A stretch of DNA of 64,000 bases from NORP309 sp964352735 (GTDB lineage: Bacteria > Pseudomonadota > Gammaproteobacteria > Xanthomonadales > Marinicellaceae), in NCBI GenBank assembly GCA_964352735.1, contig CAYGTC010000007.1, positions 55,587-119,586 of the forward strand, read 5' to 3'. Below are positions 1 through 8,988 of this stretch, piece by piece (within the stretch, counting starts at the first letter, position 1; every line of letters starts with the position of its first letter). The notes beneath the pieces are model-generated. The model saw nothing but the letters and a program-made list of their open reading frames with translations. It did no database searches and was not told the origin of the DNA. Position numbers and translations under genes: made by a program.

Positions 1-213
1 ACAGGTTTTTTCGATAATAACTCAAACCTTGATCCAGGACATGCCATCGAGTTTAGAACAGGACTAGAGTTAACTTACCGATTCAGACAAGGTTATCGAT
101 TAGGTATAGCTGCTTATCATTGATCTAACAGCAGACTATCAAATTTCAACCCGGGCACTGAATCTGTTGTGTTAAGCTTTTTAACGCCTCTGAAGAAACT
201 ATTTGGGAAATGA
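1..213 (+). pseudogene. PagL-like lipid A 3-O-deacylase, 3' end, interrupted by in-frame TGA
   Basis: Frame 1 is open from the window edge to a TGA at 121-123, then continues in the same frame to a second TGA at 211-213. The conceptual product resembles the C-terminal strands of PagL-type outer-membrane lipid A deacylases. The PagL catalytic residues His, Ser and Glu are spaced His-x-Ser and then 12 residues to Glu. Here codon 40 is His, codon 42 Ser (followed by Asn) and codon 54 Glu, exactly that spacing, within H-[TGA]-SN...NPGTE. The TGA therefore occupies the single variable position between the catalytic His and Ser. A nonsense mutation (for example from TTA or TGG) or a sequencing error is the simplest reading; everything downstream still looks intact. 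The 5' part of the gene lies outside the window. Confidence 0.6.
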
Positions 214-454
214 ACTTTAAATCATCTCATTCACAGGTCTACAAAACAAGTTATTTAGATGATTAAATTGTAGAACAACCACAATTACCCTGCATTTCCC
301 TTCAATTAACAACAACTATGCCATTTCACTCCCACTTTATGACACCAAATGACAAAAAAACAAGATTTTGTTATTTTTCATAAAGTTACATTAAATAATT
401 AAAGCTAAATATCAATCAAATATTTGATTTCATTGAATTTTTTACTTGTAGCAG

Positions 455-483
455 TTGACACTAAGCCCCTTAAAAGATAAAGT
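455..483 (+). promoter_or_regulatory. Candidate sigma-70 promoter of the dcw cluster (Pmra)
   Basis: A perfect -35 hexamer TTGACA (455-460), a 17 bp spacer and a -10-like TAAAGT (478-483, 4 of 6 matches) predict transcription from about position 490, roughly 35 nt before the mraZ ATG at 525. The -10 and the start point lie in or next to the MraZ repeats. A weaker upstream pair, TTGTTA (368-373) and TTAAAT (391-396) with 17 bp between, may be a second promoter. The rest of 214-454 shows nothing else recognisable. Confidence 0.55.
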
Positions 484-520
484 GCATTTATGTGGGAAAA
501 AGTGTCAATTTGTGGAAAAA
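481..520 (+). promoter_or_regulatory. MraZ operator: four repeats at 10 bp spacing
   Basis: Four successive 10 bp units each carry a GTG core, at 482, 492, 502 and 512. The second unit has the full TGTGGGA and the fourth TGTGGA. MraZ is known to bind TGGGN repeats at about 10 bp spacing immediately upstream of its own gene, and this array sits at that place, from the -10 to just before the mraZ start. It implies autorepression of the dcw promoter by MraZ. Confidence 0.65.
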
Positions 521-524
521 AACA

Positions 525-974
525 ATGTTTTATGGCGAAACAGCACTAAATTTAGATGCGAAAGGTCGCTTAGCCATTCCGGTTAAGTATCGCGACTTAA
601 TTGCTGACGCCTGCGAAAACAAATTAGTTTTGACATATAACCCTTATGAAAATGATTCTTTATGGCTTTATCCACAGCATGAATGGGAAAAAGTTCGGGA
701 TTCAATCAGTGCTTTAAGCACATTCAATCCCTCTCATCGTGCTTTACAAAGAAGATTAATAGGCAGTGCATATCATATAGAAATTGATAAAGGTTCACGC
801 ATATTACTTCCTGTAACATTAAGGCAGGTCACATCTATGGATAAAAAAGTGGTCATGCTTGGATTGGGCAATAAATTTGAAATTTGGAACGAAGAAGCAA
901 TGATCAAAGCCAGGCACATTATACCTGAGCTGAGTGAAGACCCTTCTGAATCCATGAATAACTTAGTACTATAA
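525..974 (+). CDS. mraZ: Transcriptional regulator MraZ
   Basis: First gene of the dcw cluster, encoding an AbrB-like double-SpoVT fold DNA-binding protein of 149 residues. It forms oligomeric rings and represses the mra promoter. The sequence has the two family repeats: the N-terminal one with MFYGETALNLDAKGRLAIP and a second around GSAYHIEIDKGSRILLP. The start is placed at the ATG at 525 because homologous proteins begin with MFxG. An upstream in-frame GTG at 492 is possible, but it is itself part of the 10 bp operator repeats. No strong Shine-Dalgarno is visible, only an A-rich stretch. rsmH follows after 5 nt, so the two are co-transcribed. Confidence 0.95.
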   Translation: MFYGETALNLDAKGRLAIPVKYRDLIADACENKLVLTYNPYENDSLWLYPQHEWEKVRDSISALSTFNPSHRALQRRLIGSAYHIEIDKGSRILLPVTLRQVTSMDKKVVMLGLGNKFEIWNEEAMIKARHIIPELSEDPSESMNNLVL

Positions 975-979
975 AAATA

Positions 980-1900
980 ATGAACGGACAACATAAAACA
1001 GTACTGTTAGATGCTGCAGTAGAAGCTTTAGCGATTAATAAAAATGGGCACTATGTTGATGCCACATTTGGCCGAGGTGGGCACAGCGAAAACATATTGC
1101 GTCATCTAGATACACAACAAGGCAAGTTGTTGGTCATAGATAGAGATCCACAAGCCATACAAGTTGCCAATGCTCTGGCTGAAAGAGATAAAAGAGTGAT
1201 TGTTGAGCACCAAGCATTCGAGCAGCTTGGCCAAGCCATCTCAAAACACTTTGATGGCAAGGTTGATGGCATATTGTTTGATTTAGGTGTTTCATCTCCA
1301 CAAATAGATCAAGCAGACAGAGGGTTCAGCTTTAATCAAGATGGTCCTTTGGACATGAGAATGGACAGCAGCAGTGGTGAAACTGCAGCCCAATGGCTGA
1401 ACACTGCAGACTGGAAAGAGATGTCAAAAGTATTTTGGCGTTATGGTGAAGAAAAAAATGCAACCAAAATTGCCAAAGAAATAGTTATTTATAGAGAAAA
1501 TGTAAAAACATTAGAAAGAACCAGTGAACTGGTCAGAATCGTCGAAAAAATTAATAAAAAAAAGAACAAACACCCCGCTACAAGAACCTTTCAGGCGATC
1601 AGAATTTATTTAAATAGAGAACTTGAACAAATAGAAAATGTATTACCTGTTGCCATTGACAACCTTAAAATTGGAGGTCGTCTGGCAGTGATCAGCTTTC
1701 ATTCACTGGAAGACAGAATTGTCAAAAGGTTTATGAAGAAACAGTCAAGCGCTGGTCGATATGATAAACGCATGCCTATAGCTCCGGCCAATGAAGCACG
1801 TATTAAAATTATTGGCAAAGCCATCAAGGCAAATCAGCAGGAATTAAATGAGAATCCTCGTGCAAGAAGCGCGATCATGAGAACAGCAGAAAAAACATGA
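980..1900 (+). CDS. rsmH: 16S rRNA (cytosine-1402 N4) methyltransferase RsmH
   Basis: Cytoplasmic SAM-dependent methyltransferase that modifies C1402 in the decoding centre of 16S rRNA (also called MraW). The 306-residue product has the usual length. The SAM-binding motif DATFGRGGHS is at residues 27-36, preceded by the family N-terminus HKTVLLDAAVEAL. FDLGVSSPQID and the C-terminal SFHSLEDRIVKRF motif are also present. The gene lies 5 nt after mraZ and overlaps ftsL by 4 nt (ATGA), the standard dcw arrangement. Confidence 0.96.
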   Translation: MNGQHKTVLLDAAVEALAINKNGHYVDATFGRGGHSENILRHLDTQQGKLLVIDRDPQAIQVANALAERDKRVIVEHQAFEQLGQAISKHFDGKVDGILFDLGVSSPQIDQADRGFSFNQDGPLDMRMDSSSGETAAQWLNTADWKEMSKVFWRYGEEKNATKIAKEIVIYRENVKTLERTSELVRIVEKINKKKNKHPATRTFQAIRIYLNRELEQIENVLPVAIDNLKIGGRLAVISFHSLEDRIVKRFMKKQSSAGRYDKRMPIAPANEARIKIIGKAIKANQQELNENPRARSAIMRTAEKT

Positions 1901-2169
1901 AAATAAAAAATTTGTTGTTGACGGTTGCACTGGCAACGTTATTGCTTTTTGTGATTATAAATTATATTTATTTACAACATAAAAGCCGAAATACTTTTGT
2001 AGAGTTACAAGCACTAATTGAACAGGAACACCACCTGAATACCGAATGGGGGCGACTGCAAATTGAGTACTCAACACTGGTGAACAACAGTCGCATTGAA
2101 ACTAAAGCAACCAAACTGCTGGGCATGAAATTGCCAGAAAACGAACAGATTCTTAACATTAAAAGATGA
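1897..2169 (+). CDS. ftsL: Cell division protein FtsL
   Basis: Small bitopic inner-membrane division protein that pairs with FtsB and FtsQ and activates FtsWI. The 90-residue product has a very short cytoplasmic tail, one hydrophobic segment at about residues 5-26, and a periplasmic coiled-coil-like part rich in Leu, Glu and Gln, ending in the conserved KLGM-like KLLGMKLP. Sequence conservation of this family is low; length, topology and position between rsmH and ftsI make the assignment. It overlaps both neighbours by 4 nt. Confidence 0.9.
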   Translation: MKIKNLLLTVALATLLLFVIINYIYLQHKSRNTFVELQALIEQEHHLNTEWGRLQIEYSTLVNNSRIETKATKLLGMKLPENEQILNIKR

Positions 2170-3905
2170 TAAAAAAAGCAGATAAAAAAAATAGAGTAAA
2201 AAACATTAAAGAAATCAATATCAATATGCGCACATCTATTGTTATTGCTTTTTTGATGTTGTGCTTTGTTACGATTGTGGTTCGCGCATTCTCCATACAA
2301 GTCAAAGGCAAAGAGTTTTATTCCAAGCAAGGGGATATGCGACAAATTAGAGCGATTGATTTAGATGTACCCCGAGGCACCATATTTGATAGAAACAACG
2401 AACCACTGGCCATCAGTACACCTATGGTTTCCGTTGGCATTCAACCAGCACAATTGATTGAACACATCGCAAGAATTGAACAATTGGCAGAAGCATTAGA
2501 GCTGGACCCAGAGAAACTAAAAAATTTAATTGTTGATAAAAAACACAAACAATTCATATATATCAAACGCCGTATACCACCTTATATTGCAGATTCTGTT
2601 CGAGCGCTCAATATCAAAGGCGTCGAATTCCGGAAAGAATTTAAAAGGTTTTATCCAGCAGGCGAAATTGCTTCTCAACTGATTGGTTTTACAGATGCAA
2701 ATGACATAGGTAAAGAAGGCATCGAAAGCACATATGATCAATGGCTATCAGGCACAACAGGCCGTAAGCAAGTCATGCAGGACCGTTTTGGTCATATCAT
2801 CAAAGATGTCAAGGAAATCACCACCGCAGAGCCTGGTAAAGATGTCATTCTAAGTATAGATCGTCGCTTACAATATGTCGCATATAAAGCCCTTAAAACA
2901 GCTGTCTATCAACACAAAGCAGAAAAAGGAGCCGCCATTATATTGGACATTGCAACAGGAGAGATTCTTGCTATGGTCTCTCAACCGTCTTACAACCCCA
3001 ACAACATCAATAAAGATTCTATTGGAGGCATGCGCAATAGGGCTTTGCAAGACATATATGAGCCTGGTTCTGTTATTAAACCATTTACCGTTATTGCAGG
3101 TATGCTCAGCGGTGAGTATGATGAGCAAAGCACCATAGATACTACCCCATTCGAAGTTGATGGCTTCAAATTCAGTGATGCCAGAAACTATGGTGAAATC
3201 AACTTAGAAACACTGTTGAGTAAATCAAGCAACATTGGCGCAGCCAAAATTGCTTTAAGTTTAAGTAAAAATCACTTGTGGGACACATTCAAGCTTTTTG
3301 GTCTAGGAACCAGTACCAACAGCGGCATTATTGGAGAATCATCGGGTTTTTTACCAGATTTCAACAACTGGAGCCGCTCAAGACATGCAAACATATCATT
3401 TGGTTACGGCTTACAAGTCACCACCATACAACTGGCTGCAGCCTATGCCGCTATTGCCAATAATGGTCGTTGGCGGGCCCCAACATATATCAAAGGCAAC
3501 ATCAATGATGATAAAGCCATCATTGATCCTTTAATTGCACTTTCGGTAAGCAAAATGTTACGCAATGTTGTCAGCGAATACAACACTGGCAAAAGAGCAG
3601 CGATTGAAGGTTACAGCGTTGCCGGTAAAACAGGGACTGCAATCATTGCTTCCAAAGGAGGCTACTCTAATAAATATATAGCCAGTTTTGTTGGCTTTGC
3701 CCCTGCCAACAGCCCTCGTTTAGTGGTTGCTGTATCTATCACTGACCCAGTTGGAGAAGACTACGGTGGCGGCGTCGTTGCAGCGCCTGTTTTTCAACAG
3801 ATTATGAAAAACAGCTTGCGTATACTTAACATTTCTCCTGAAGAAATTCCAGCTGCTGTTGCGGTGACAGAAGCAGATCAACTTGTTGAGGTTCATGATG
3901 AGTAA
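2166..3905 (+). CDS. ftsI: Peptidoglycan D,D-transpeptidase FtsI (PBP3)
   Basis: Septal class B penicillin-binding protein that cross-links peptidoglycan together with FtsW. The 579-residue protein has a cytoplasmic basic tail of about 20 residues, one membrane anchor (about residues 23-42), a dimerisation/pedestal domain starting around VPRGTIFDRNNEPLA, and the transpeptidase domain. The three active-site motifs are visible: S302-V-I-K305 (in EPGSVIKPF), SSN at 354-356 and KTG at 488-490. It overlaps ftsL by 4 nt and murE by 8 nt. Confidence 0.96.
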   Translation: MIKKADKKNRVKNIKEININMRTSIVIAFLMLCFVTIVVRAFSIQVKGKEFYSKQGDMRQIRAIDLDVPRGTIFDRNNEPLAISTPMVSVGIQPAQLIEHIARIEQLAEALELDPEKLKNLIVDKKHKQFIYIKRRIPPYIADSVRALNIKGVEFRKEFKRFYPAGEIASQLIGFTDANDIGKEGIESTYDQWLSGTTGRKQVMQDRFGHIIKDVKEITTAEPGKDVILSIDRRLQYVAYKALKTAVYQHKAEKGAAIILDIATGEILAMVSQPSYNPNNINKDSIGGMRNRALQDIYEPGSVIKPFTVIAGMLSGEYDEQSTIDTTPFEVDGFKFSDARNYGEINLETLLSKSSNIGAAKIALSLSKNHLWDTFKLFGLGTSTNSGIIGESSGFLPDFNNWSRSRHANISFGYGLQVTTIQLAAAYAAIANNGRWRAPTYIKGNINDDKAIIDPLIALSVSKMLRNVVSEYNTGKRAAIEGYSVAGKTGTAIIASKGGYSNKYIASFVGFAPANSPRLVVAVSITDPVGEDYGGGVVAAPVFQQIMKNSLRILNISPEEIPAAVAVTEADQLVEVHDE

Positions 3906-5379
3906 ATCATTGAATACAATTCTTGAGTATCTCAGCATAAAACCCCTGGATCATGAAGTATTGATCAGTGATTTGAGCATTGACAGCCGTGATAACCAAA
4001 CAGGCGGACTGTTTATTGCACTGGCAGGGGAACAACACCATGGCATAAATTTTGCACACCAAGCTCAGGACAATGGCGCTCACGCGATTTTGAGCGAACC
4101 ATATGGAATGGAATATCAAGAACAAGTAACATCTCTGAAGATACCTGTGATTGTGGTTAAACAACTGAACAAAAAAGCCGCTGACATTGCCATGCAGTTT
4201 TATGATCATCCATCACAACAATTAACGGTAATTGGCATCACAGGCACCAATGGAAAAACTTCTAGCGCCTGGCTTTTATTACAAGCTTGGCAACATTTGG
4301 GCATAAAAGGGGCCTATATTGGCACACTGGGTTACGGAACACTCAACACACTCAAAAAACTTGATAATACAACGCCTCCTGCTTTAGTCGTACAAAAAAT
4401 TCTTGCTCAATTTGTATGTTCTGGTATCACACATGTGGCGATGGAAGTTTCATCTCATGGTATTGCACTGAAGCGCATTAAGGGGCTCAAATTAACAGGG
4501 GCTGCACTCACAAACATCAGCAGAGACCATTTGGATTTTCATCACACCATGGAAGCCTATGCCAATACCAAGAAAAAGCTCTTCACTGATGAAAATCTTA
4601 ACTATTCAGTCATCAACCGTAATGATGCATATGGTAGATCGTGGATCGATCAATTAAAAGCCAATGTTTCCAGTTTTGCCATTGATGATGCGCATGCTGA
4701 ACTCAATGTGACACAGATAAAATTATCATTAAAAGGCACTGAATTCACTGCAAATCATAAAGGCGAAACATACCAACTCTTCAGCCCATTATTGGCACGA
4801 TTTAATGTTGAAAATGTATTATTGGTCATCTCACTCCTGTTACAAGAAAAGCACGAGTGGAAAGATATCATTACAGCTATAGAAAACCTTACACCCGTTC
4901 CAGGGCGCATGAATACGCTGGATAAACATGATCATGCACCCCTAGTGATTGTAGATTATGCACATACACCAGATGCATTAGAACAAGTATTGATCACCAT
5001 CAATCAGCACCAACCAAAAAATATATGGTGTATTTTTGGCTGCGGAGGAGACAGGGATCCAGGGAAAAGACCATTGATGGGCAAAGTAGCTGAAAAACTC
5101 GCTTATCATTGCATCATTACTGATGACAACCCACGCACAGAAGACAGCAATAAAATCATCACAGACATTCTAAAAGGAATGAATGGCGATCAAATCACTG
5201 TCATGAACGATCGCAAAAGTGCGATCAGTTTCGCAATTGATCAAGCTGACGAAGATGATGTCGTACTCATTGCCGGAAAAGGTCATGAAAACACCCAACA
5301 AATAGGCATGCAATTTCACCCTTTTGATGACAGATTAATTGCTTCAAAAATATTAAGCCAAGCAGGGTCACGCATATGA
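3898..5379 (+). CDS. murE: UDP-MurNAc-tripeptide synthetase MurE (meso-DAP adding)
   Basis: Cytoplasmic Mur ligase that adds the third residue of the stem peptide. The ATP-binding motif GTNGKT is at residues 116-121. DNPR (410-413) is the signature of meso-diaminopimelate-specific enzymes, so the wall is predicted to be DAP-type. The ATG at 3898 is chosen because a GAGG at 3888-3891 lies 6 nt upstream. An ATG at 3895 and a TTG at 3883 are also in frame. With this start the product has 493 residues. The gene overlaps ftsI by 8 nt and murF by 4 nt. Confidence 0.95.
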   Translation: MSKSLNTILEYLSIKPLDHEVLISDLSIDSRDNQTGGLFIALAGEQHHGINFAHQAQDNGAHAILSEPYGMEYQEQVTSLKIPVIVVKQLNKKAADIAMQFYDHPSQQLTVIGITGTNGKTSSAWLLLQAWQHLGIKGAYIGTLGYGTLNTLKKLDNTTPPALVVQKILAQFVCSGITHVAMEVSSHGIALKRIKGLKLTGAALTNISRDHLDFHHTMEAYANTKKKLFTDENLNYSVINRNDAYGRSWIDQLKANVSSFAIDDAHAELNVTQIKLSLKGTEFTANHKGETYQLFSPLLARFNVENVLLVISLLLQEKHEWKDIITAIENLTPVPGRMNTLDKHDHAPLVIVDYAHTPDALEQVLITINQHQPKNIWCIFGCGGDRDPGKRPLMGKVAEKLAYHCIITDDNPRTEDSNKIITDILKGMNGDQITVMNDRKSAISFAIDQADEDDVVLIAGKGHENTQQIGMQFHPFDDRLIASKILSQAGSRI

Positions 5380-6716
5380 TCAACATGACTCTTTCACAAG
5401 CAGCAAAAATTGCCAATGTTTCATTACTGGGCAACGACCTATCATTTACGGGCATCAGCATCGATTCAAGAGCAGATTGTACCGGCACCCTTTTTGTTGC
5501 CATCAAAGGTAAAAACTTTAATGCCGAAGATTTTTGTCAACAAGCATTAGATAATGGTGCCAATGCAGTATTAGTGAGTCAAGATATTGGTCTATCAGCT
5601 CCACAGTTAATTAGTAAAGACGTCATATCAAGCTTGACTTCAATGGGCCAATACTGGGCAAAACATTGTCCTGCCAAAATTATTGCGATCACAGGTTCAA
5701 ATGGCAAAACCACAGTGAAAAACATGCTGAAATCGATTTTCACAATAGCACACAAATGTTGTGCAACAGTTGGCAATTTCAACAATGAATTGGGTGTACC
5801 TTTGACATTATGTAATATCGGTATTGACGACGATTATGCTGTGATAGAAATGGGCGCGGCAAAACTAGGAGATATCAGCCATCTTATTGCTTTGGTGGAA
5901 GCCACGACTACCATTTTAACCAACGCATCTCCCGCCCACATTGGAAGATTTGGATCATTTGAAAATATCGTTAAAGAAAAAGGCCAAATTTGCGCTCAAT
6001 TAAACGAAAATCAACACAGTATATTACCCATTGATGACGACAATTATGATTATTGGTTTAAACATACCAACGCATCTGTCAGCAGCTTTGGTTACAACGA
6101 AAATGCCGATGTTAGAGCCATCATTAAGGAAAAAAGTTTTGACATTATCAGCAATACATCCACAATAAAAGACATTCACCTACCTGTTGCAGGGACACAC
6201 AACAAAATCAATGCCGCTTGTGCATGTGCAGCAGCATTAACGTTCGGAATAGCACCTTCACAAATAAAACAAGGTCTTGAGCAATTTACTCCTGAAAAAG
6301 GCCGTTTACAAAACATGGGCATTGTCAATGGTAATGAATTGATTGACGACAGTTACAATGCCAATTCAGCTTCCGTAAAAGCTGCCATTGATGTTTTAGC
6401 ACAATACAAAAGTACCACCACACTTGTTTTTGGAGACATGGCCGAACTTGGAGAAGAGTCAGATACGCTTCATCAAATGGTTGGAAAATATTGCAAAGAC
6501 AAAAACATTTCACATTTATTGACCATAGGCAAAAAATCATTACAAGCCAGTTTAACATTCTCAAATGAAGTCAAAAACTTCAATGATATTGAATCATTAA
6601 AAACCCATTTACTACACAACTGGGAGCAATATGGCACGATTTTAGTCAAGGGCTCAAGAAGCATGCATCTTGAAGACTTAATCACTGCCTTAATTAACGT
6701 GGAGAAAACGGCATGA
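5376..6716 (+). CDS. murF: UDP-MurNAc-tripeptide:D-alanyl-D-alanine ligase MurF
   Basis: Last of the four Mur ligases; it joins the D-Ala-D-Ala dipeptide made by DdlB to the UDP-MurNAc-tripeptide in the cytoplasm. The 446-residue product has the ATP loop GSNGKT at residues 107-112, followed by the ligase central motif AVIEMGAAKLGDI and the C-terminal element DDSYNANSASVKAAID. It overlaps murE and mraY by 4 nt each, which suggests coupled translation. Confidence 0.95.
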   Translation: MINMTLSQAAKIANVSLLGNDLSFTGISIDSRADCTGTLFVAIKGKNFNAEDFCQQALDNGANAVLVSQDIGLSAPQLISKDVISSLTSMGQYWAKHCPAKIIAITGSNGKTTVKNMLKSIFTIAHKCCATVGNFNNELGVPLTLCNIGIDDDYAVIEMGAAKLGDISHLIALVEATTTILTNASPAHIGRFGSFENIVKEKGQICAQLNENQHSILPIDDDNYDYWFKHTNASVSSFGYNENADVRAIIKEKSFDIISNTSTIKDIHLPVAGTHNKINAACACAAALTFGIAPSQIKQGLEQFTPEKGRLQNMGIVNGNELIDDSYNANSASVKAAIDVLAQYKSTTTLVFGDMAELGEESDTLHQMVGKYCKDKNISHLLTIGKKSLQASLTFSNEVKNFNDIESLKTHLLHNWEQYGTILVKGSRSMHLEDLITALINVEKTA

Positions 6717-7795
6717 TACTTTGGTTAGCACAATATTTTCAAGAACAACATACTTGGTTGAATCTGTTTTCATACCAAACATTCAGAGCCATAATGGCAG
6801 CACTAACCGCGCTGATCATTTCATTAGTCTCTGGCCCAATGTTCATCAGAAAACTGCAAGAAAAACAGATTGGTCAACAAGTAAGGAAACTTGGCCCAGA
6901 ATCACATTTATCCAAGCAAGGCACACCAACCATGGGTGGCGCATTGATAATAATATCCATCATTGCATCGTGCTTGCTGTGGGGAGACCTCAGTGTCAAT
7001 TATATTTGGGTATGTATGTACGTACTGTTTGGTTTTGGATTAATTGGCTGGCTTGATGACTATCGCAAATTAATATTAAAAGATTCAGCAGGTCTTTCTG
7101 CACGTTGGAAATATGCTTTACAATCTCTTTTTGGCATGAGCGCCGTACTTTATTTGTATTTCTATGGAGATACAAGCCTTACCACCCAGATGGTCATACC
7201 ATTTATCAAAGATTTAAACTGGTCTTTGGGACTTTTGGTTATTCCATTGGGATACTTTGTAATGGTTGGCTCTTCAAATGCAGTCAACCTAACCGATGGC
7301 CTTGATGGCCTGGTCATTATGCCCGTAATACTCGTGGCCGCAGCCCTAGGCGTTATTGCTTATTTATCCGGCCACGCAGTATTTTCTCATTATTTATACA
7401 TACCATTCATACCAAATGCTGGAGAGATGGCCATATATTGCGCTGCAATAATTGGCTCCGGATTGGGTTTTTTATGGTTTAACACATATCCAGCAGAAAT
7501 GTTCATGGGAGATGTAGGCGCATTATCATTGGGCGCAGCATTAGGTATAGTTGCCATCATCACACGACAAGAATTGGTGTTTTTTGTCATGAGTGGTGTT
7601 TTTGTCATGGAAACTGTATCAGTAATATTACAAGTTGGCTCTTATAAATTACGCAAAAAAAGAATTTTCAAAATGGCTCCTATCCATCATCATTTTGAAT
7701 TAAAAGGCTGGCCTGAGCCCAAAGTTGTTATTCGATTTTGGATCATGGCCCTGATTATGGTTCTGATTGGTTTAGCCACTCTTAAAATTAGATAA
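6713..7795 (+). CDS. mraY: Phospho-MurNAc-pentapeptide transferase MraY
   Basis: Polytopic inner-membrane enzyme that transfers phospho-MurNAc-pentapeptide to undecaprenyl phosphate, giving lipid I. The 360-residue protein has about ten hydrophobic segments. The catalytic Asp pair D115-D116 lies in LDDYRK, followed by NAVNLTDGLDGL and the cytoplasmic APIHHHFE motif near the C-terminus. It starts inside murF (4 nt overlap), and ftsW follows after 2 nt. Confidence 0.96.
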   Translation: MILWLAQYFQEQHTWLNLFSYQTFRAIMAALTALIISLVSGPMFIRKLQEKQIGQQVRKLGPESHLSKQGTPTMGGALIIISIIASCLLWGDLSVNYIWVCMYVLFGFGLIGWLDDYRKLILKDSAGLSARWKYALQSLFGMSAVLYLYFYGDTSLTTQMVIPFIKDLNWSLGLLVIPLGYFVMVGSSNAVNLTDGLDGLVIMPVILVAAALGVIAYLSGHAVFSHYLYIPFIPNAGEMAIYCAAIIGSGLGFLWFNTYPAEMFMGDVGALSLGAALGIVAIITRQELVFFVMSGVFVMETVSVILQVGSYKLRKKRIFKMAPIHHHFELKGWPEPKVVIRFWIMALIMVLIGLATLKIR

Positions 7796-7797
7796 AG

Positions 7798-8988
7798 ATG
7801 ATTATGTCAAGCAAACAAGCCAATAAATTATCTTCCAATAGCTACTTAGTTGTTGGTGTTGATTTTTGGTTGATGATATCAGCGGCTTGCCTGGTGGCCA
7901 TAGGCATCACAATGGTGGCCTCATCTTCATTTGCCATCGCAGAAAAATACAATCACGATGCCTTTTATTATCTGAAAAGGCACCTCATTTTTTTGACCAT
8001 CGGCGGTTTACTCAGCTGCATTATATTGGCCATGAAAATGGACTGGATGCAACAACTCAGCCGCATATTTATTGTCATTGCCATCATATTACTGATTGCA
8101 GTTTTATTTCCCGGCTTTGGCGTTAAAGTGAATGGGGCACGCCGATGGATCAACTTGGGCATTTCTAGATTTCAAGTAGTAGAAGCCGTAAAGCTTGCGT
8201 TGATTGTTTACCTGGCTGGTTACATTGTCAGGCACAAACAAGGATTACAAAATAAATTCTTTGGCGTAATAAAACCATTATTTTTGGCCGTTTTATTGGC
8301 ATTTTTATTATTGCTTCAACCAGACTTTGGATCTGCTGTATTACTAATGACCATCACACTATTCATGATTTATATTGCTGGCGCACGTTATCGTGATTTG
8401 ACGGTATTGGCCATATTCTCTATTTCATCCATGGCCATACTTGCCAAAGCAGAACCCTATAGAATGCAAAGATTAAATAGTTTCCTTAATCCATGGGCCG
8501 ACCCATTTGATGGTGGTTTCCAGTTGATACAAGCCTTGATTGCCATTGGCAGTGGCAAATTATCAGGAATTGGTATAGGCGGAAGCGTACAAAAACTGTT
8601 TTATTTACCAGAAGCCCATACTGATTTTATTTTTTCTGTTTTTGCTGAAGAGATGGGTTTTATTGGAGTCATTGCATTGATTGCAATTTACATCACCTTG
8701 ATCTGTCGAATTTTTGCCATTGCCAAACAAGCACTTAACAACGGCAAAGAATTTGCTTTTTTTGCTTGCTCAGGTATTGGCGTTTTGATAGCCTTACAAA
8801 CTTTTTTAAGCATGGGTGTAAATTTAGGATTATTGCCAACAAAAGGATTAACCTTACCCTTTATCAGCTCTGGTGGCTCGGCAGTGATGATGAATTTATT
8901 AAGCCTGGCCATAGTCATACGGGTTTCCTATGAAAATCGTCGACACAACCTCAAAGCCATTCCCAAAAGCAGTGAGGCAACATCATGA
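7798..8988 (+). CDS. ftsW: Septal peptidoglycan glycosyltransferase FtsW
   Basis: SEDS-family membrane glycosyltransferase that polymerises lipid II at the septum with FtsI. The 396-residue product has about ten transmembrane segments and the family motifs KVNGARRWINLG, LQPDFGSAVL, HTDFIFSVFAEEMGF and the C-terminal GLTLPFISSGGSA. The first 20 residues form a soluble cytoplasmic tail. An ATG six bases further in (7804) is an equally possible start. murG overlaps by 4 nt. Confidence 0.95.
   Translation: MIMSSKQANKLSSNSYLVVGVDFWLMISAACLVAIGITMVASSSFAIAEKYNHDAFYYLKRHLIFLTIGGLLSCIILAMKMDWMQQLSRIFIVIAIILLIAVLFPGFGVKVNGARRWINLGISRFQVVEAVKLALIVYLAGYIVRHKQGLQNKFFGVIKPLFLAVLLAFLLLLQPDFGSAVLLMTITLFMIYIAGARYRDLTVLAIFSISSMAILAKAEPYRMQRLNSFLNPWADPFDGGFQLIQALIAIGSGKLSGIGIGGSVQKLFYLPEAHTDFIFSVFAEEMGFIGVIALIAIYITLICRIFAIAKQALNNGKEFAFFACSGIGVLIALQTFLSMGVNLGLLPTKGLTLPFISSGGSAVMMNLLSLAIVIRVSYENRRHNLKAIPKSSEATS

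Noticed and set aside
121..123. Selenocysteine decoding of the TGA in the PagL-like gene
   Set aside because: No stable SECIS-like hairpin was seen right after the TGA, and no family member known to me has Sec there; nonsense mutation or base error is simpler.
492..524. GTG at 492 as the mraZ start
   Set aside because: The extra 11 residues have no counterpart in MraZ proteins, and the codon is part of the 10 bp operator repeats; ATG 525 starts the conserved protein.
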